NCBI GenBank assembly: GCA_023544565.1
Contig: JAMJFS010000006.1
Coordinates: 12,585-73,302 of the forward strand
Source of the DNA: Methanosarcinaceae archaeon
GTDB taxonomy: Archaea > Halobacteriota > Methanosarcinia > Methanosarcinales > Methanosarcinaceae
Length of the DNA stretch: 60,718 bases
Direction: 5' to 3'
How positions within the stretch are numbered: the stretch's first letter is position 1; every line of letters starts with the position of its first letter. Positions 45,813 to 54,744 of the stretch are shown in pieces. A program made the position numbers and the translations under genes. The notes below the pieces were generated by a model, which saw only the letters and a program-made list of their open reading frames with translations, was not told the DNA's origin and did no database searches.

Positions 45813-46016
45813 ACTAAAACTAATACAACCGCCACAGGCGGCGTATTCCAACACCACTGACTCTAGAAGATCATTCAAATCAGTTGGATTAATCGTAATG
45901 TATGATCTATAGAATTATAAAACAATTCACTTTGTCTATTAAATGTGAAATATGATGAATTTATCGATTATGGCGGAAATACGCCGCCTGCATCGGATTG
46001 ACTCGGCATCAAAACT
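45813..46016 (-). mobile_element. Palindrome-bounded repeat element, copy 3 (about 200 bp)
   Basis: Read on the minus strand it has the same order as the 21.7-kb copy: type 1 end (TTTTGATGCCGAGTCAAT then GCAGGCGGC, complement of 45981-46016), a matching AT-rich middle, and inverted type 2 end (palindrome near 45829-45843, ACTAATACAACCGCC). Middle segments CACATTTAATAGACAAA and ATTAATCCAACTGATTTGAA match copy 2. There is no coding frame. It fills the gap between mch and the Trm5-family gene. Confidence 0.65.
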
Positions 46017-46034
46017 ACCTAAACAAGTACAAAT

Positions 46035-47051
46035 TCATTGAATTTTAGCATCCACAACCACATGCCACACACCCGGTGAATATTTTTTGATCCTGCGACA
46101 TCCCATAATCTCAACTTCGCGTCCTATCGCGCGCGCCGCATCTTTAATTCGAGACACAGGTCTGTCAAATAGCAGACTCTCCGGCGTTGTCTCATGGTAA
46201 TGCAAAACACCGCCGCTTTTTTTAATTGCGCCAATCCCCTGCTTCAGATAGTGATGCGTAACCCCGACATAACCCATTATTACTCTATCAGCTACACCCT
46301 GCGGTGTAACCTCTGCACAATCCCCGTTTATTGGCTTGATGATGTTCTCAACATGGTTTAAATTGATATTCTCGCACAGGTAACTAAATGACACAGGATT
46401 TAGTTCAATAGAAAAGATTTGTTTTGGTTTTGCATGTACTGCCATCGGGATAGAAAAATATCCGATACCTGCAAACATATCCACAACAACCTCGCCACTA
46501 TCAATCTTGCTCATCCGCTTCCGTTCAGACAGGTTGCCTTTTGAATACATTATTTTTGTAACATCCATTTTAAATAGACATTGATGTTCCTTATGGATGG
46601 TTTCAGTTTTGTCTCCGACAATGTTTTGTCGGATTGGTTCACGGAACTGTCCCTCAATACCAAAATCCTGTATCACGCTTTTGCATCGTGGATACATTTC
46701 AAGAAGCGCATTTGCAATAACTGTTTTTCGTTTGTCTATTTCCGGTGGTATGCTGACTATGATTATGTCTCCGATTATCTGCCAGCCGGACGGCACATAT
46801 TTGAGTTCATCCAACGGAATGATGTCTCTTAGTCGCTCATTCAATGACTGCCATTTTCCGTAATATTCGGGAGCATCCTGTTCAATAACGGTGTATTCTT
46901 CTATATCCGTTTTGATGGGGATCTCCAGAAACTTTTCACCTTTAGATCCGGTCAATTTGATCTTTCTGGTGCCATCAAGTAATTCCTTTTGAAGTAGGTC
47001 AGACCTTGCAGATTCTGCTTTTTCAACCGGTATAAGGATTGCCTTTTTCAT
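46035..47051 (-). CDS. Trm5/Taw2-family tRNA(G37) methyltransferase or wybutosine enzyme
   Basis: The protein is about 338 aa. Residues about 60-170 form the Trm5 N-terminal domain (IIPLDELKYVPSGWQIIGDI). The Rossmann methyltransferase follows: SGEVVVDMFAGIGYFSIPMA (SAM-binding motif I), FSIELNPVSFSYLCENINLN, NGDCAEVTP and a motif IV region RVIMGYVG. Relatives either methylate G37 N1 of tRNA (Trm5) or transfer the aminocarboxypropyl group of SAM in wybutosine synthesis (Taw2). The motif IV NPPY/LP context needed to tell them apart is MGYVG here, nearer Taw2/Trm5 variants, so I leave the choice open. The ATG at 47051 (MKKAILIPVEKAE) is preferred; 34 extra in-frame codons upstream look non-coding. 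Confidence 0.82.
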   Translation of the reverse strand: MKKAILIPVEKAESARSDLLQKELLDGTRKIKLTGSKGEKFLEIPIKTDIEEYTVIEQDAPEYYGKWQSLNERLRDIIPLDELKYVPSGWQIIGDIIIVSIPPEIDKRKTVIANALLEMYPRCKSVIQDFGIEGQFREPIRQNIVGDKTETIHKEHQCLFKMDVTKIMYSKGNLSERKRMSKIDSGEVVVDMFAGIGYFSIPMAVHAKPKQIFSIELNPVSFSYLCENINLNHVENIIKPINGDCAEVTPQGVADRVIMGYVGVTHHYLKQGIGAIKKSGGVLHYHETTPESLLFDRPVSRIKDAARAIGREVEIMGCRRIKKYSPGVWHVVVDAKIQ

Positions 47052-47125
47052 ATTTAGTCCAAAATTGTGATCAACATTCAATGCACAAAACAAATAATAT
47101 TTTCTATAAATAAAGTTTACATAAA

Positions 47126-47160
47126 TTCGATTCGGTTGTTTGCGAACGAACATTTATATA
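47126..47160 (+). promoter_or_regulatory. Promoter and candidate operator of the MsvR-like gene
   Basis: TTCG at 47126 and 47131 and CGAA at 47143 and 47147 form a double inverted repeat directly upstream of a TATA box (TTTATATATA, about 47152-47161). TTCG/CGAA half-sites resemble those reported for MsvR autoregulation; binding here is inferred. Confidence 0.5.
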
Positions 47161-47184
47161 TATTGCACCATATTATTTATTACC

Positions 47185-47925
47185 ATGGCACGAGCTGGAG
47201 ACCACACTGCATTATTTTCTACAGATCACGGTTTCATTGCATTAAATGGTCCTGTAAAACTTATAATATTGGATTTCTTAAAGAACGGCTCAAGATCGTT
47301 CGATGAAATTGTTAAACATACCGGAAAGGCAAAATCAACGATCTCAGTACACATTACTGACCTTAAGTCATGCGACCTGCTCGAAGAGCACATTGATGCA
47401 AGTGATAAGAGAAAAAAGATATATAGCCTAAATTCTCAGTATATGGCTTGTTCGCAAGAGCCTATTATTAAACATTACAAAAAAATATTAGAAAGAGTTG
47501 CGTCATCCAGTGATGACGAATACCATTTTTTAAAGTCTATTTTTCATGCTATTCGATTTGGTTTCGAAGCACATGGGATCAATCATGAACCTATCATGAA
47601 AAAGATAGGTGCAGATATAGGTGAAAGTATATCCATCAACTTCCAATCAACTGATCTCAATGGTGTGCTTAAGGATATAGCAAATTTTTGGGATACACAC
47701 AATATGGGAGATGTGTCCGTGATCAAAACAGATCCACTAACAGTTGTTGTCCATGACTGCTTTGATTGCAAATTGATGCCTGTTGTTGGTAAAACACTTT
47801 GTTCTTTTGATGAAGGACTTCTGCAAGGAATTATTTTTGGGAAATTGGGACTCAACTGCACCATCAAAGAAATAGAATGTTTCGGAAATGGTTTTGAACA
47901 TTGTCTGTTTGTGATGCAGGACTAA
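47185..47925 (+). CDS. MsvR-like transcription regulator (winged helix plus V4R domain)
   Basis: The protein is about 246 aa. The N-terminal ArsR-type winged helix (PVKLIILDFLKNGSRSFDEI, KAKSTISVHITDLKSCDLL, residues about 15-85) precedes a V4R domain (about 115-245) containing HDCFDCKLMPVVGKTLCSF and GNGFEHCLFVM. This architecture and the paired cysteines match MsvR, a methanogen-specific redox-sensing regulator that controls oxidative-stress genes and its own gene. The ATG at 47185 follows a TATA box by about 28 bp, so the mRNA is likely leaderless. An upstream frame to 47140 overlaps the promoter and is rejected. It is divergent from the Trm5-family gene. Confidence 0.83.
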   Translation: MARAGDHTALFSTDHGFIALNGPVKLIILDFLKNGSRSFDEIVKHTGKAKSTISVHITDLKSCDLLEEHIDASDKRKKIYSLNSQYMACSQEPIIKHYKKILERVASSSDDEYHFLKSIFHAIRFGFEAHGINHEPIMKKIGADIGESISINFQSTDLNGVLKDIANFWDTHNMGDVSVIKTDPLTVVVHDCFDCKLMPVVGKTLCSFDEGLLQGIIFGKLGLNCTIKEIECFGNGFEHCLFVMQD

Positions 47926-47952
47926 ACAATCTGTAAAGATCGTCAGACTATA

Positions 47953-48642
47953 TTATGAATGTTTTATAATAACTCCCAATTCTGATTTTAATAGTGGACC
48001 TATATGAGCTACAATTCCTGGAGCATCCGTTTTTTCACGGCAAACGATTGCATGTTCCATTATTCCTATACGTTCAATTCCGTAAATATCCCGTGAATGT
48101 CCTGTCTTTTTAACTGCAGCCTTCAGTTCAGAGCGGGTTGTAGCATTTGCTATAACTCTGTCAGTGCCTGACTTTTTCCATTTCCACCACAGATCAACCT
48201 GTTCCTTTGTAAAGCAAACTTTTGTATCATTATCAACCTTGACAATTTCAATAGAAACCGGAAGGTGTGGTATGATGCCGAAACGTGATGCAATTTGTTT
48301 GACATCCCCTATTCCCAGTGGTTTGAGTCCATCAAGGGTTATGTTGACCTTAATTCCAATGTCAACAAGGATTCCATTTTCGTTTATTGAATCAATGTAT
48401 CCTTTGTAGACTTGTCCAATCTCTGCTTCTTTGACTGGTGCGCCATATTTTGTCAACAAATAATTAGCACAGAACTCGTCATCCTCGCCTGTTATTTCGA
48501 TCTGTACCCAGCCATCCTTGGTTATATGGATCTGGGCTGATGCATCAATATCTTTGATGTCATTGGCTATCACAGCTTCGAACGAATGGACAGCACGGTC
48601 ACGACTGCCATATATTTTTAAAAGTAATATTATTGATTTCAT
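47953..48642 (-). CDS. DUF2110 family protein
   Basis: The protein is about 229 aa, of a family limited to archaea, chiefly methanogens. The middle part (VYKGYIDSINENGILVDIGI, about residues 83-102) looks like an S1/OB-fold RNA-binding strand pattern. The C-terminal part contains ELGVIIKHS. A role with RNA or the ribosome is plausible but not shown. AGGTG lies just before ATG 48642; the GTG two codons earlier belongs to that site. It is monocistronic and convergent with the MsvR-like gene. Confidence 0.8.
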   Translation of the reverse strand: MKSIILLLKIYGSRDRAVHSFEAVIANDIKDIDASAQIHITKDGWVQIEITGEDDEFCANYLLTKYGAPVKEAEIGQVYKGYIDSINENGILVDIGIKVNITLDGLKPLGIGDVKQIASRFGIIPHLPVSIEIVKVDNDTKVCFTKEQVDLWWKWKKSGTDRVIANATTRSELKAAVKKTGHSRDIYGIERIGIMEHAIVCREKTDAPGIVAHIGPLLKSELGVIIKHS

Positions 48643-48734
48643 GATCACCTGGAATGTGTATAAAATATATATGTAATTAAATAATTAATATACATTACTT
48701 GATATATTATCTGATATGTATTGTCTGATATGTA

Positions 48735-48798
48735 TTATTTGTTAGTATCACGTATTGATATTATTTGTTAGTATCACGTATTGATATTATTTGTTAGC
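48735..48798. repeat. 26-bp tandem repeat, about 2.5 copies
   Basis: TTATTTGTTAGTATCACGTA plus TTGATA (26 bp) occurs at 48735-48760 and 48761-48786, with a partial copy reaching the end of the winged-helix gene. Shorter CTGATATGTATT duplicates precede it. Confidence 0.95.
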
Positions 48799-48799
48799 A

Positions 48800-49390
48800 T
48801 CATTTGTTAATTATTGATCCAAGACGCCGAGTCACATCACGATGTGACATAATAACAGATTCATCGATCTGATCTTTTGAAGATTCAATCAAATTTGCTA
48901 TAATTTTAATATCTCTATTGAACGGCCCAAGTTTTCGGTATAGTGTTTCCTTATCTGCACCACTTTCACTTTCTATAATATAAATTCTCTCAATCTTTGA
49001 GCGCAGATTGTCAATTTTTTCCTGAATTGTTTGTGATAATGGTATCGCATCTGGAGATAATGATACAGATGGTTGTGAAAAAAATTGTCCGAATGGATTT
49101 TTGTTCTCTCTACCAGAATTTCCAATTAGTTCATCCATCATATTTTTCATTGAATCAACTGTTTTAATTCCGTGTTCAGTAAGTTCAACATACTTAACAC
49201 GCCCCTCTACCGTAAATTTAACAAGCCCGTGCTCTTCCATTTTCGATAATATTTTTGTTGTGTGAGCAAATGTTGAATTGATCTCTTTTGTGATCACAGA
49301 TGCATATGTCTTTTTTAATGAATTGATTGCCAGTAGTGCAAGTGTGGGTTTTTCCTGCAAAAATAACTGTTCTGTATATTCTTCAGTCAT
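48800..49390 (-). CDS. Winged-helix DNA-binding protein, MarR/ArsR-like
   Basis: The 196-aa protein has an N-terminal winged helix (PTLALLAINSLKKTYASVITKE would be the first helices; then TTKILSKMEEHGLVKFTVEGR with the wing, about residues 15-75). A C-terminal coiled-coil-like region (QTIQEKIDNLRSKIERIYIIE, then a second helix) may form dimers. The linker holds a low-complexity Ser/Gly/Asn/Phe stretch. The regulated genes are unknown. It is a single gene. Confidence 0.75.
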   Translation of the reverse strand: MTEEYTEQLFLQEKPTLALLAINSLKKTYASVITKEINSTFAHTTKILSKMEEHGLVKFTVEGRVKYVELTEHGIKTVDSMKNMMDELIGNSGRENKNPFGQFFSQPSVSLSPDAIPLSQTIQEKIDNLRSKIERIYIIESESGADKETLYRKLGPFNRDIKIIANLIESSKDQIDESVIMSHRDVTRRLGSIINK

Positions 49391-49524
49391 GTTTATCTTT
49401 ACTCTCTATTGATAAATTTAATAAAATGTAATATACTTTTATTAGATACTTTATTATATATTACGTTTTGTAATGGTTGTGATGGATTAGAGTTAATGCA
49501 AAAAAATGACAATGGTTTAGCGAA

Positions 49525-50706
49525 TTAATTTAATCCTTGCTCCAACATTATTCTTTCAATATCGGTGATTTCAGCGTTGGTCTTAAAAGATATCCCATCA
49601 AAATGTGTTCTTGATGCTTCATATCCATTCTCACGAAGCGCAATTATCAATGAATCTATTGTTGATGCAGAGATTCCCAGACGTTTGCAGATGACGTGTT
49701 GGTCATAGAACATAGGAATGTCAATTTCATCCCGACAAAGAGTGATGATCTTAATAGCCTTTTCTTTTGTTTTAAGAGGGCGATTTTCAAGTTTAAGAAG
49801 AACCTCATCACAGAACTTTGCTTCGTGTAATTGTCCAAGCCACATCGGACCTGCAATTTCAGTTGTGGCGTTGCATATCGGGCATTCTTTCTCAATATGC
49901 ACAGCCAGCCCGAACACTGATATCCGAAATCCACATTCTGGACAGTTCGAGATGAACCCCATTTCTTTAAGGGTTTCATCAGTTCGTTTTGCACCTTTTT
50001 GCACCTGAACGTATGTGCGGATATAGTGGCGCGTGGCATGCGATAGCAAAGGTATCATTGCCTTTTCATGCTTTGCAAGTTCGCGAGCGATCGTTCCAAG
50101 AAGTATGCGCACCCCCATCTCGCTGTGGTATTCATTGTTGAGCGGCACAGCAGCATATTTTCGGATACCTGAATTCAAATGCGCACCGCAGAGAGGGGCT
50201 GTGTCAGTCGCTGTAACCTCTAGTAAATGTACAGCCGAGCGTGCGGCAGCATCTAAAAATGGTGTTGGTGTTCCAAAAGGATCGAGGTCTACTATGTTGA
50301 ACCTTTTTTCGTGTAGTAGGACATTTGCATCTTTGTGAGATGCTGTAGTAGTATCAGAGAGATTGTTCAATTCGATATTTTTAACAATAAGATCGTATGA
50401 ATCCTCATTCCAGTCATTCAAAACAGCCGAGATACCCACTTCATTTGCAACTCGGATCCCCCTTATTCCTGATGCTGACAATGCATCAACATAAGTGATG
50501 TCTATTGGTTGGATATCACGCTGTGATTGTAATTTCAAGATCAGGCGATCTACAAAAGCAGCAGTAGCCGCGACATTTATGTCGCGATTAAGTTCCATCT
50601 CAGGATTGTAAAAAACAGGTGCTGCAGATGGCGGAAATGAAACTCCCTCCGGTGGGATTGGTACCAAAACCTCTGTCGTGCCTTCGATTATGGTTTTGGT
50701 ATTCAT
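49525..50706 (-). CDS. trm1: tRNA (guanine(26)-N2)-dimethyltransferase
   Basis: The 393-aa Trm1 makes N2,N2-dimethylguanosine at position 26 of tRNA. It has the N-terminal [18 protein letters not shown] segment, [15 protein letters not shown] (SAM motif I), [15 protein letters not shown] (catalytic Asp-Pro-Phe-Gly) and [13 protein letters not shown] zinc-binding pair CPECGFRI and [10 protein letters not shown] near residues 255-285 leads into the C-terminal winged helix. All expected parts are present. It is a monocistronic gene. Confidence 0.95.
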   Translation of the reverse strand: MNTKTIIEGTTEVLVPIPPEGVSFPPSAAPVFYNPEMELNRDINVAATAAFVDRLILKLQSQRDIQPIDITYVDALSASGIRGIRVANEVGISAVLNDWNEDSYDLIVKNIELNNLSDTTTASHKDANVLLHEKRFNIVDLDPFGTPTPFLDAAARSAVHLLEVTATDTAPLCGAHLNSGIRKYAAVPLNNEYHSEMGVRILLGTIARELAKHEKAMIPLLSHATRHYIRTYVQVQKGAKRTDETLKEMGFISNCPECGFRISVFGLAVHIEKECPICNATTEIAGPMWLGQLHEAKFCDEVLLKLENRPLKTKEKAIKIITLCRDEIDIPMFYDQHVICKRLGISASTIDSLIIALRENGYEASRTHFDGISFKTNAEITDIERIMLEQGLN

Positions 50707-50736
50707 TTATATCAGATTTGTCAGTTTATGTTTGAA

Positions 50737-51177
50737 TTAGTTGACTTTAATTGAGCCACTCATCTTTGGCTGGCCGATTACACTAAAATTGTGTGTGCCT
50801 AATTCATTAAAAGTATATACTAATGTTTGACCATAGCCCAATGTAGTATTTTCCCATAGTCCATCTTCACTCACAACTGTTAAATATCTTTTTGGATCCT
50901 GAATGTTTCTCCAGACAACACTATCACCTCTGTTGATTTCAAATGGTTTTGGTATTTGGACAATGTAATACTCCATCCGTATAGTATATGTTCGTGGTTC
51001 AACCGCAGGTATATCTTCTACAACCTCAGTTTCTTCGACTGGAGTTTCTTCAACTTCTTCGGGAGTTTCATCTATTACAGAAATATTTTCCTCAATAACA
51101 GGTTCATCATTACCTATACAACCTGCAAAAAAAACGGATATTAACATTAAAAGTACAATGATTGTTTTGATTCTCAT
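50737..51177 (-). CDS. Cupredoxin-like lipoprotein
   Basis: The 146-aa protein has an N-terminal signal with lipobox-like SVFFAGC (Cys20). A Glu/Pro/Val-rich acidic linker (about 25-62) follows, then a cupredoxin beta-sandwich (about 63-146). The domain shows NRGDSVVWRN and GTHNFSVIGQPKMSGSIKV, the positions where copper proteins carry a His in the first loop and Cys-His-Met in the second. Only Met is clearly kept. So it likely sits outside the cell on a lipid anchor and may not bind copper in the normal way. It lies 31 bp upstream of trm1 on the same strand. Confidence 0.75.
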   Translation of the reverse strand: MRIKTIIVLLMLISVFFAGCIGNDEPVIEENISVIDETPEEVEETPVEETEVVEDIPAVEPRTYTIRMEYYIVQIPKPFEINRGDSVVWRNIQDPKRYLTVVSEDGLWENTTLGYGQTLVYTFNELGTHNFSVIGQPKMSGSIKVN

Positions 51178-51252
51178 GCAAACACCATAATAATAAAAAC
51201 CTTTAATATTTAATAACGTTATCGATGCTAGCCGTTTAATGATGATTATATA

Positions 51253-52491
51253 TTAAAATATGCCCTGATTCATGTAATAACTCCATCCGGCGAGTGCAAG
51301 CATTCCTATGAGAACAAGTATTGTAAATGTATTTCTTAAGCGTATAAACAATTCATCTGAACCTGATATCTTTACTAATGCTATCTTTGCAGACGTACTA
51401 ATTATACTTGCAAGCACTGCTGCTTGTGCTGCAGTTGTAATAGATATGCTTCCATTGACTGCAAGTGATGCCATTGACACGGTGACGGCTGCACTGCTGA
51501 CAAGTCCGCCAAGTGCAATAGCATATATTCCGATCGGACCTGCAATGTCATTTACAATTGTTGCAACGATTAGTATTATTGTAAAACCTGCACCAAATTT
51601 AAAAGCCGGACCAAGTGCAAATGGTGAGTCGATTTTTAGTTGCTCATTTGTTGTATCAAATGCCTTTCGTTTGAGGAGAGTGATGAACAACGAAGCAATT
51701 ATTATAATCAACTGTGGTGGCAGCATCAAAAGTGCAAATCTACCACTTGGGTCAACAATTAAAGCAATTATCAGGTTTCTGACAAGCATTGCAATATTAG
51801 TCAATAATATTCCTACGTATGTCGCATCTGTCAGAGTTGATATGTTTTTTGACATGGAAGATAGAGCGCCGGTTGTTGCTTCGCTGTTAACAAAACCTCC
51901 AAGCAAACCTGAATAGGATATTCCTCCTCGTGTTCCAAACTTTTTCAGAAATATATAACTGGAAAAACTAACAAGTGATACAAGTACGACAATAAGTATT
52001 ACAGATCTTGGGTTCACAGCCCCAAAAAACGTATCATCCGGCATAATCGGATATAATATGAATGCCACAGCAAGAAATTGAACAGCGTTCAATATGTCAT
52101 GGTCTGAGAGATGTTGTGCAAAAGTATGCAATGGCTTTTTTTCAACTAATATAAATGTCACTACAACCGCACCGACTATTGCAAATAGATGAAAATCCTT
52201 TGCCACTAATATTCCTAATAAAAAAGTGGAAAAAAGAGCAATTGAATTTGTTATACCGGCTTTTCCATAAACAATATTTGTTGTATATGCGATTATAGTA
52301 GATAATGCTGCAAAGAAAATTGCAGTGATGAACAATATTTCAATTCCGATCAATCCGGATACAAACGTGGCTATCATGCCAATTATACATGCGAGGACAA
52401 ATGTCCTGACACCAGTAGATATTTTTTTGTTTACCCTGCGATGCTCTCGCTCAATACCTATCAAAATTCCGATCAGGAACGATAATCCCAA
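51253..52491 (-). CDS. MgtC/SapB-DUF4010 family membrane protein
   Basis: The 412-aa protein is mostly membrane helices (about twelve). The N-terminal part is MgtC-like (SFLIGILIGIEREHRR) and the C-terminal part is DUF4010. It may transport or sense ions; function is not established. The start given is TTG at 52491. In-frame sequence upstream to about 52560 still reads like the family (DPVLIDFLHKLGL) but has no ATG or GTG before a TGA, so the true start is uncertain or the 5' end is damaged. Confidence 0.75.
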   Translation of the reverse strand: MGLSFLIGILIGIEREHRRVNKKISTGVRTFVLACIIGMIATFVSGLIGIEILFITAIFFAALSTIIAYTTNIVYGKAGITNSIALFSTFLLGILVAKDFHLFAIVGAVVVTFILVEKKPLHTFAQHLSDHDILNAVQFLAVAFILYPIMPDDTFFGAVNPRSVILIVVLVSLVSFSSYIFLKKFGTRGGISYSGLLGGFVNSEATTGALSSMSKNISTLTDATYVGILLTNIAMLVRNLIIALIVDPSGRFALLMLPPQLIIIIASLFITLLKRKAFDTTNEQLKIDSPFALGPAFKFGAGFTIILIVATIVNDIAGPIGIYAIALGGLVSSAAVTVSMASLAVNGSISITTAAQAAVLASIISTSAKIALVKISGSDELFIRLRNTFTILVLIGMLALAGWSYYMNQGIF

Positions 52492-52583
52492 TTTATGGAG
52501 AAAATCAATTAATACCGGATCAAGACCAAGATCGTATATCCAATTCGTAGTACATGTCCCCCAAATTCACTAATTTATTAATA

Positions 52584-53252
52584 TTATACATATATCAGTT
52601 CAGCATTTATCTGTATGTTTCCATTATTCTCACCGGTTATGGTAATGATTGCTCCATTACTTTCACAAACCATTCCCGGATTAACAATAACGGTTTTACC
52701 AACTTTTATTACACCTCTCGCTTCATGGATATGCCCGCAGACTATCAGGTCAACCCTGCCAACAAATTTCTCAATGGCAGTGCTTCCAACATGTCCAATT
52801 GGTATCTCATCAACAGTGCCGTATGGTGGTGCATGGGTGAGCAGTACGATCGTATTGTTGTTTGGATCATTTTCCGCTTCTTTGACTAACCTTTCCAGAC
52901 CACTTTCAATCTCATCTTCCTGCAGTTCAAATGGTGTGTTAAATGGTGTTGGATTCGAGCCACCAAGACCGATAAATGTAATGTCATCGATACGTTTGAA
53001 TGTATTGTGAAGACTGGTGGCTTTTGAATTATCCAGTACTTTGAGTATGGTTCGCAGGTCGCAATTTCCCGGTATTGCCATTATTGGTTTTTCAAACATG
53101 TTGAGCAGTTTTTCCGCTTCCTCGTCCGGACCGAAGTCTGTGATGTCTCCTGCAATCAGTATCAGGTCAATGTCACTGGTTTGCTTTAGTTTTAATATCT
53201 GTCCGACTTTGGAATAGTCTCCATGAGCATCAGAAATGGCGAGTATCTTGAT
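52584..53252 (-). CDS. Metallophosphoesterase, YfcE/MJ0936-like
   Basis: A protein of about 222 aa with calcineurin-like motifs: ILAISDAHGDY, LILIAGDITDFG, MAIPGNCDL (GNCD), LLTHAPPYG and VCGHIHEARG. All di-metal ligands are present. It probably acts on phosphodiesters or nucleotides in the cytoplasm. The family begins at MKILAISD; here this position is an ATC codon at 53252, with GGACGTG 5-6 nt upstream. The only standard start in frame is GTG at 53348, which would add 32 unlikely residues, so an ATC (or ATT at 53255) start or a start-codon mutation is inferred. Confidence 0.8.
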   Translation of the reverse strand: MKILAISDAHGDYSKVGQILKLKQTSDIDLILIAGDITDFGPDEEAEKLLNMFEKPIMAIPGNCDLRTILKVLDNSKATSLHNTFKRIDDITFIGLGGSNPTPFNTPFELQEDEIESGLERLVKEAENDPNNNTIVLLTHAPPYGTVDEIPIGHVGSTAIEKFVGRVDLIVCGHIHEARGVIKVGKTVIVNPGMVCESNGAIITITGENNGNIQINAELIYV

Positions 53253-53549
53253 AATTTCACGTCCTTTGAAATTAATGTAATGGTGTGCTTTATTCGATGT
53301 AACTGATTCAGTTATGTTGATACAGTCATATATTATTTGTGTGAACACAGTTATTTTGCACTACCAATCACAATGTTTAACCTTCGTATATTTCGGACTA
53401 TCGAGCCCAACATCAATAACAATTGCAGATTTCAACATTTTCAACAGATATGATTTTGCTCCTTGGTCGTTGAATCCACACGTTGCCATCAGATTATTTA
53501 TTGTAAAATATTAGATATGGGTTTTTGGTGATAATTGGATATTTTCAAT

Positions 53550-54600
53550 TGTGTAGTCCCGAATGTTTTGACTTTATATAGTCGTCTCCACTTATCATAT
53601 TTTCTCACAATCCTGCATCCATACGTTTGAAAAGTACGTTCAATTTGCACCCATCTGGAAGTCTTGACCAAAATGCATCTTTCGGTGTCTGAAGATAATG
53701 TTCTGTGTCCAAACTTTCGTGATACCGCACTGTATTATACCATTTCACAAAATCTGAAAAACTGTCAAATTTTGATCTCTGTTTTTCATACAAGTCATGC
53801 CACTTTTCAACTTTTCCATTAGTCTGCGAATGTTTTACTCTTGCTTTAATGTGTCTTATATCGTGTTCTTTTAGGAATGCTTCAAACTTACTTTCACTAT
53901 TGCCGTTTTTGTCCTTTTTATTCGCATAATATTGGCTTCCCCTATCGGTAATTATCTGTTCTACCTTTCAGATCCATCCATACTCATTTAATACCTTCTC
54001 CACAATAGCAATACTGTTTTTACCGGTAGCTGCGTCGAATTCATCCCCCGCAAGGATATATCTTGAACTGTCATCCAAAGCCACTGATACTTCTTTTCTG
54101 TTAATTTTACTTGTATGCCAGTCTAAATGAATAGATGTTAGACTATGTTTCCGCTCGTATCTTATCCAGGCTTTTCGACGTTTCTTTTTGTGTTTTTTTT
54201 CCTTCGCAAGTCCGTTTTTTAGAAGAACATTGTGGATCCTGTTATGTGGAATATGTTTGCCGCATTTGAATTTTATTATTTTCTCCAGTCTTCTTGCACC
54301 GAATTTTTGTTCTTCATGTACTTTGATTATCAAGTTCTCAGATTCTTCATCCGTTTCTATCTTACTCCTGCCAAATTTCTTAATCGGAATCGACTCCTGA
54401 TGTTTTATCCAATACATCCAGACCCTTTTGACTGACGATTTACTCAATTTCATGTCACGAGCAATGTTTTTGGTACTGTCATTTCTGGTTTTCGCCCGAA
54501 TTATGCACTTAACCTTCTTATCTGTTAATTTTACGACTTTATTTCGTTTTCCTATGCTGAGAAGATGAGTATATAAAGTCAAAGGTTTCGGGACTATACA
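53550..54600 (-). mobile_element. Insertion sequence, IS481-like, 1051 bp, with 15-bp target duplication
   Basis: Ends TGTGTAGTCCCGAA (53550) and, inverted, TGTATAGTCCCGAA (54600) begin imperfect terminal inverted repeats of about 40 bp (33 of 40 matching). TTGGATATTTTCAAT flanks the element on both sides (53535-53549 and 54601-54615) as a perfect 15-bp target duplication. Inside is one DDE transposase frame broken by a stop. Intact ends and duplication indicate a fairly recent insertion. Confidence 0.92.
53605..54582 (-). pseudogene. DDE (rve-type) transposase broken by one in-frame TGA
   Basis: The frame runs unbroken except for one TGA at 53968-53970. N-terminal helix-turn-helix (NIARDMKLSKSSVKRVWMYW), a basic stretch (KEKKHKKKRRKAW), first catalytic Asp in SIHLDWHTSK, second in QIITDRGSQYYANK just after the stop, and Glu in HSQTNGKVEKWH. 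About 325 aa in all, the usual size for IS481-type. The stop sits in GWI-stop-KVEQII, where Arg (CGA or AGA) is likely. The start may be the TTG at 54582 inside the element. All three catalytic residues survive, so a single change may have killed it. Confidence 0.88.
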
Positions 54601-54744
54601 TTGGATATTTTCAATCAAAAAACTTATATTGAAAAATATCTATTTGTAATATAGTAAATATAAAGAGAAAATCTTCGCTAACGCTCAGATTGACTCGGAC
54701 TATATGTTATAAAACATATACTACGAGAAAATGAATTTTAAAAA

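Noticed and set aside
48735..48798. Possible CRISPR array
   Set aside because: The units are head-to-tail without spacers, as are the other arrays, and no cas genes are present.
53968..53970. Selenocysteine at the TGA of the transposase
   Set aside because: The position is not catalytic and Arg is the expected residue; nothing points to selenoprotein machinery here.
54661..54744. Further copy of the palindrome-bounded element (ATTGACTCGG near 54690)
   Set aside because: Only about ten bases match the type 1 flank and the GCCGCAGGCGGC core is missing; the nearby TATATGTT hairpin is simple AT-rich sequence.
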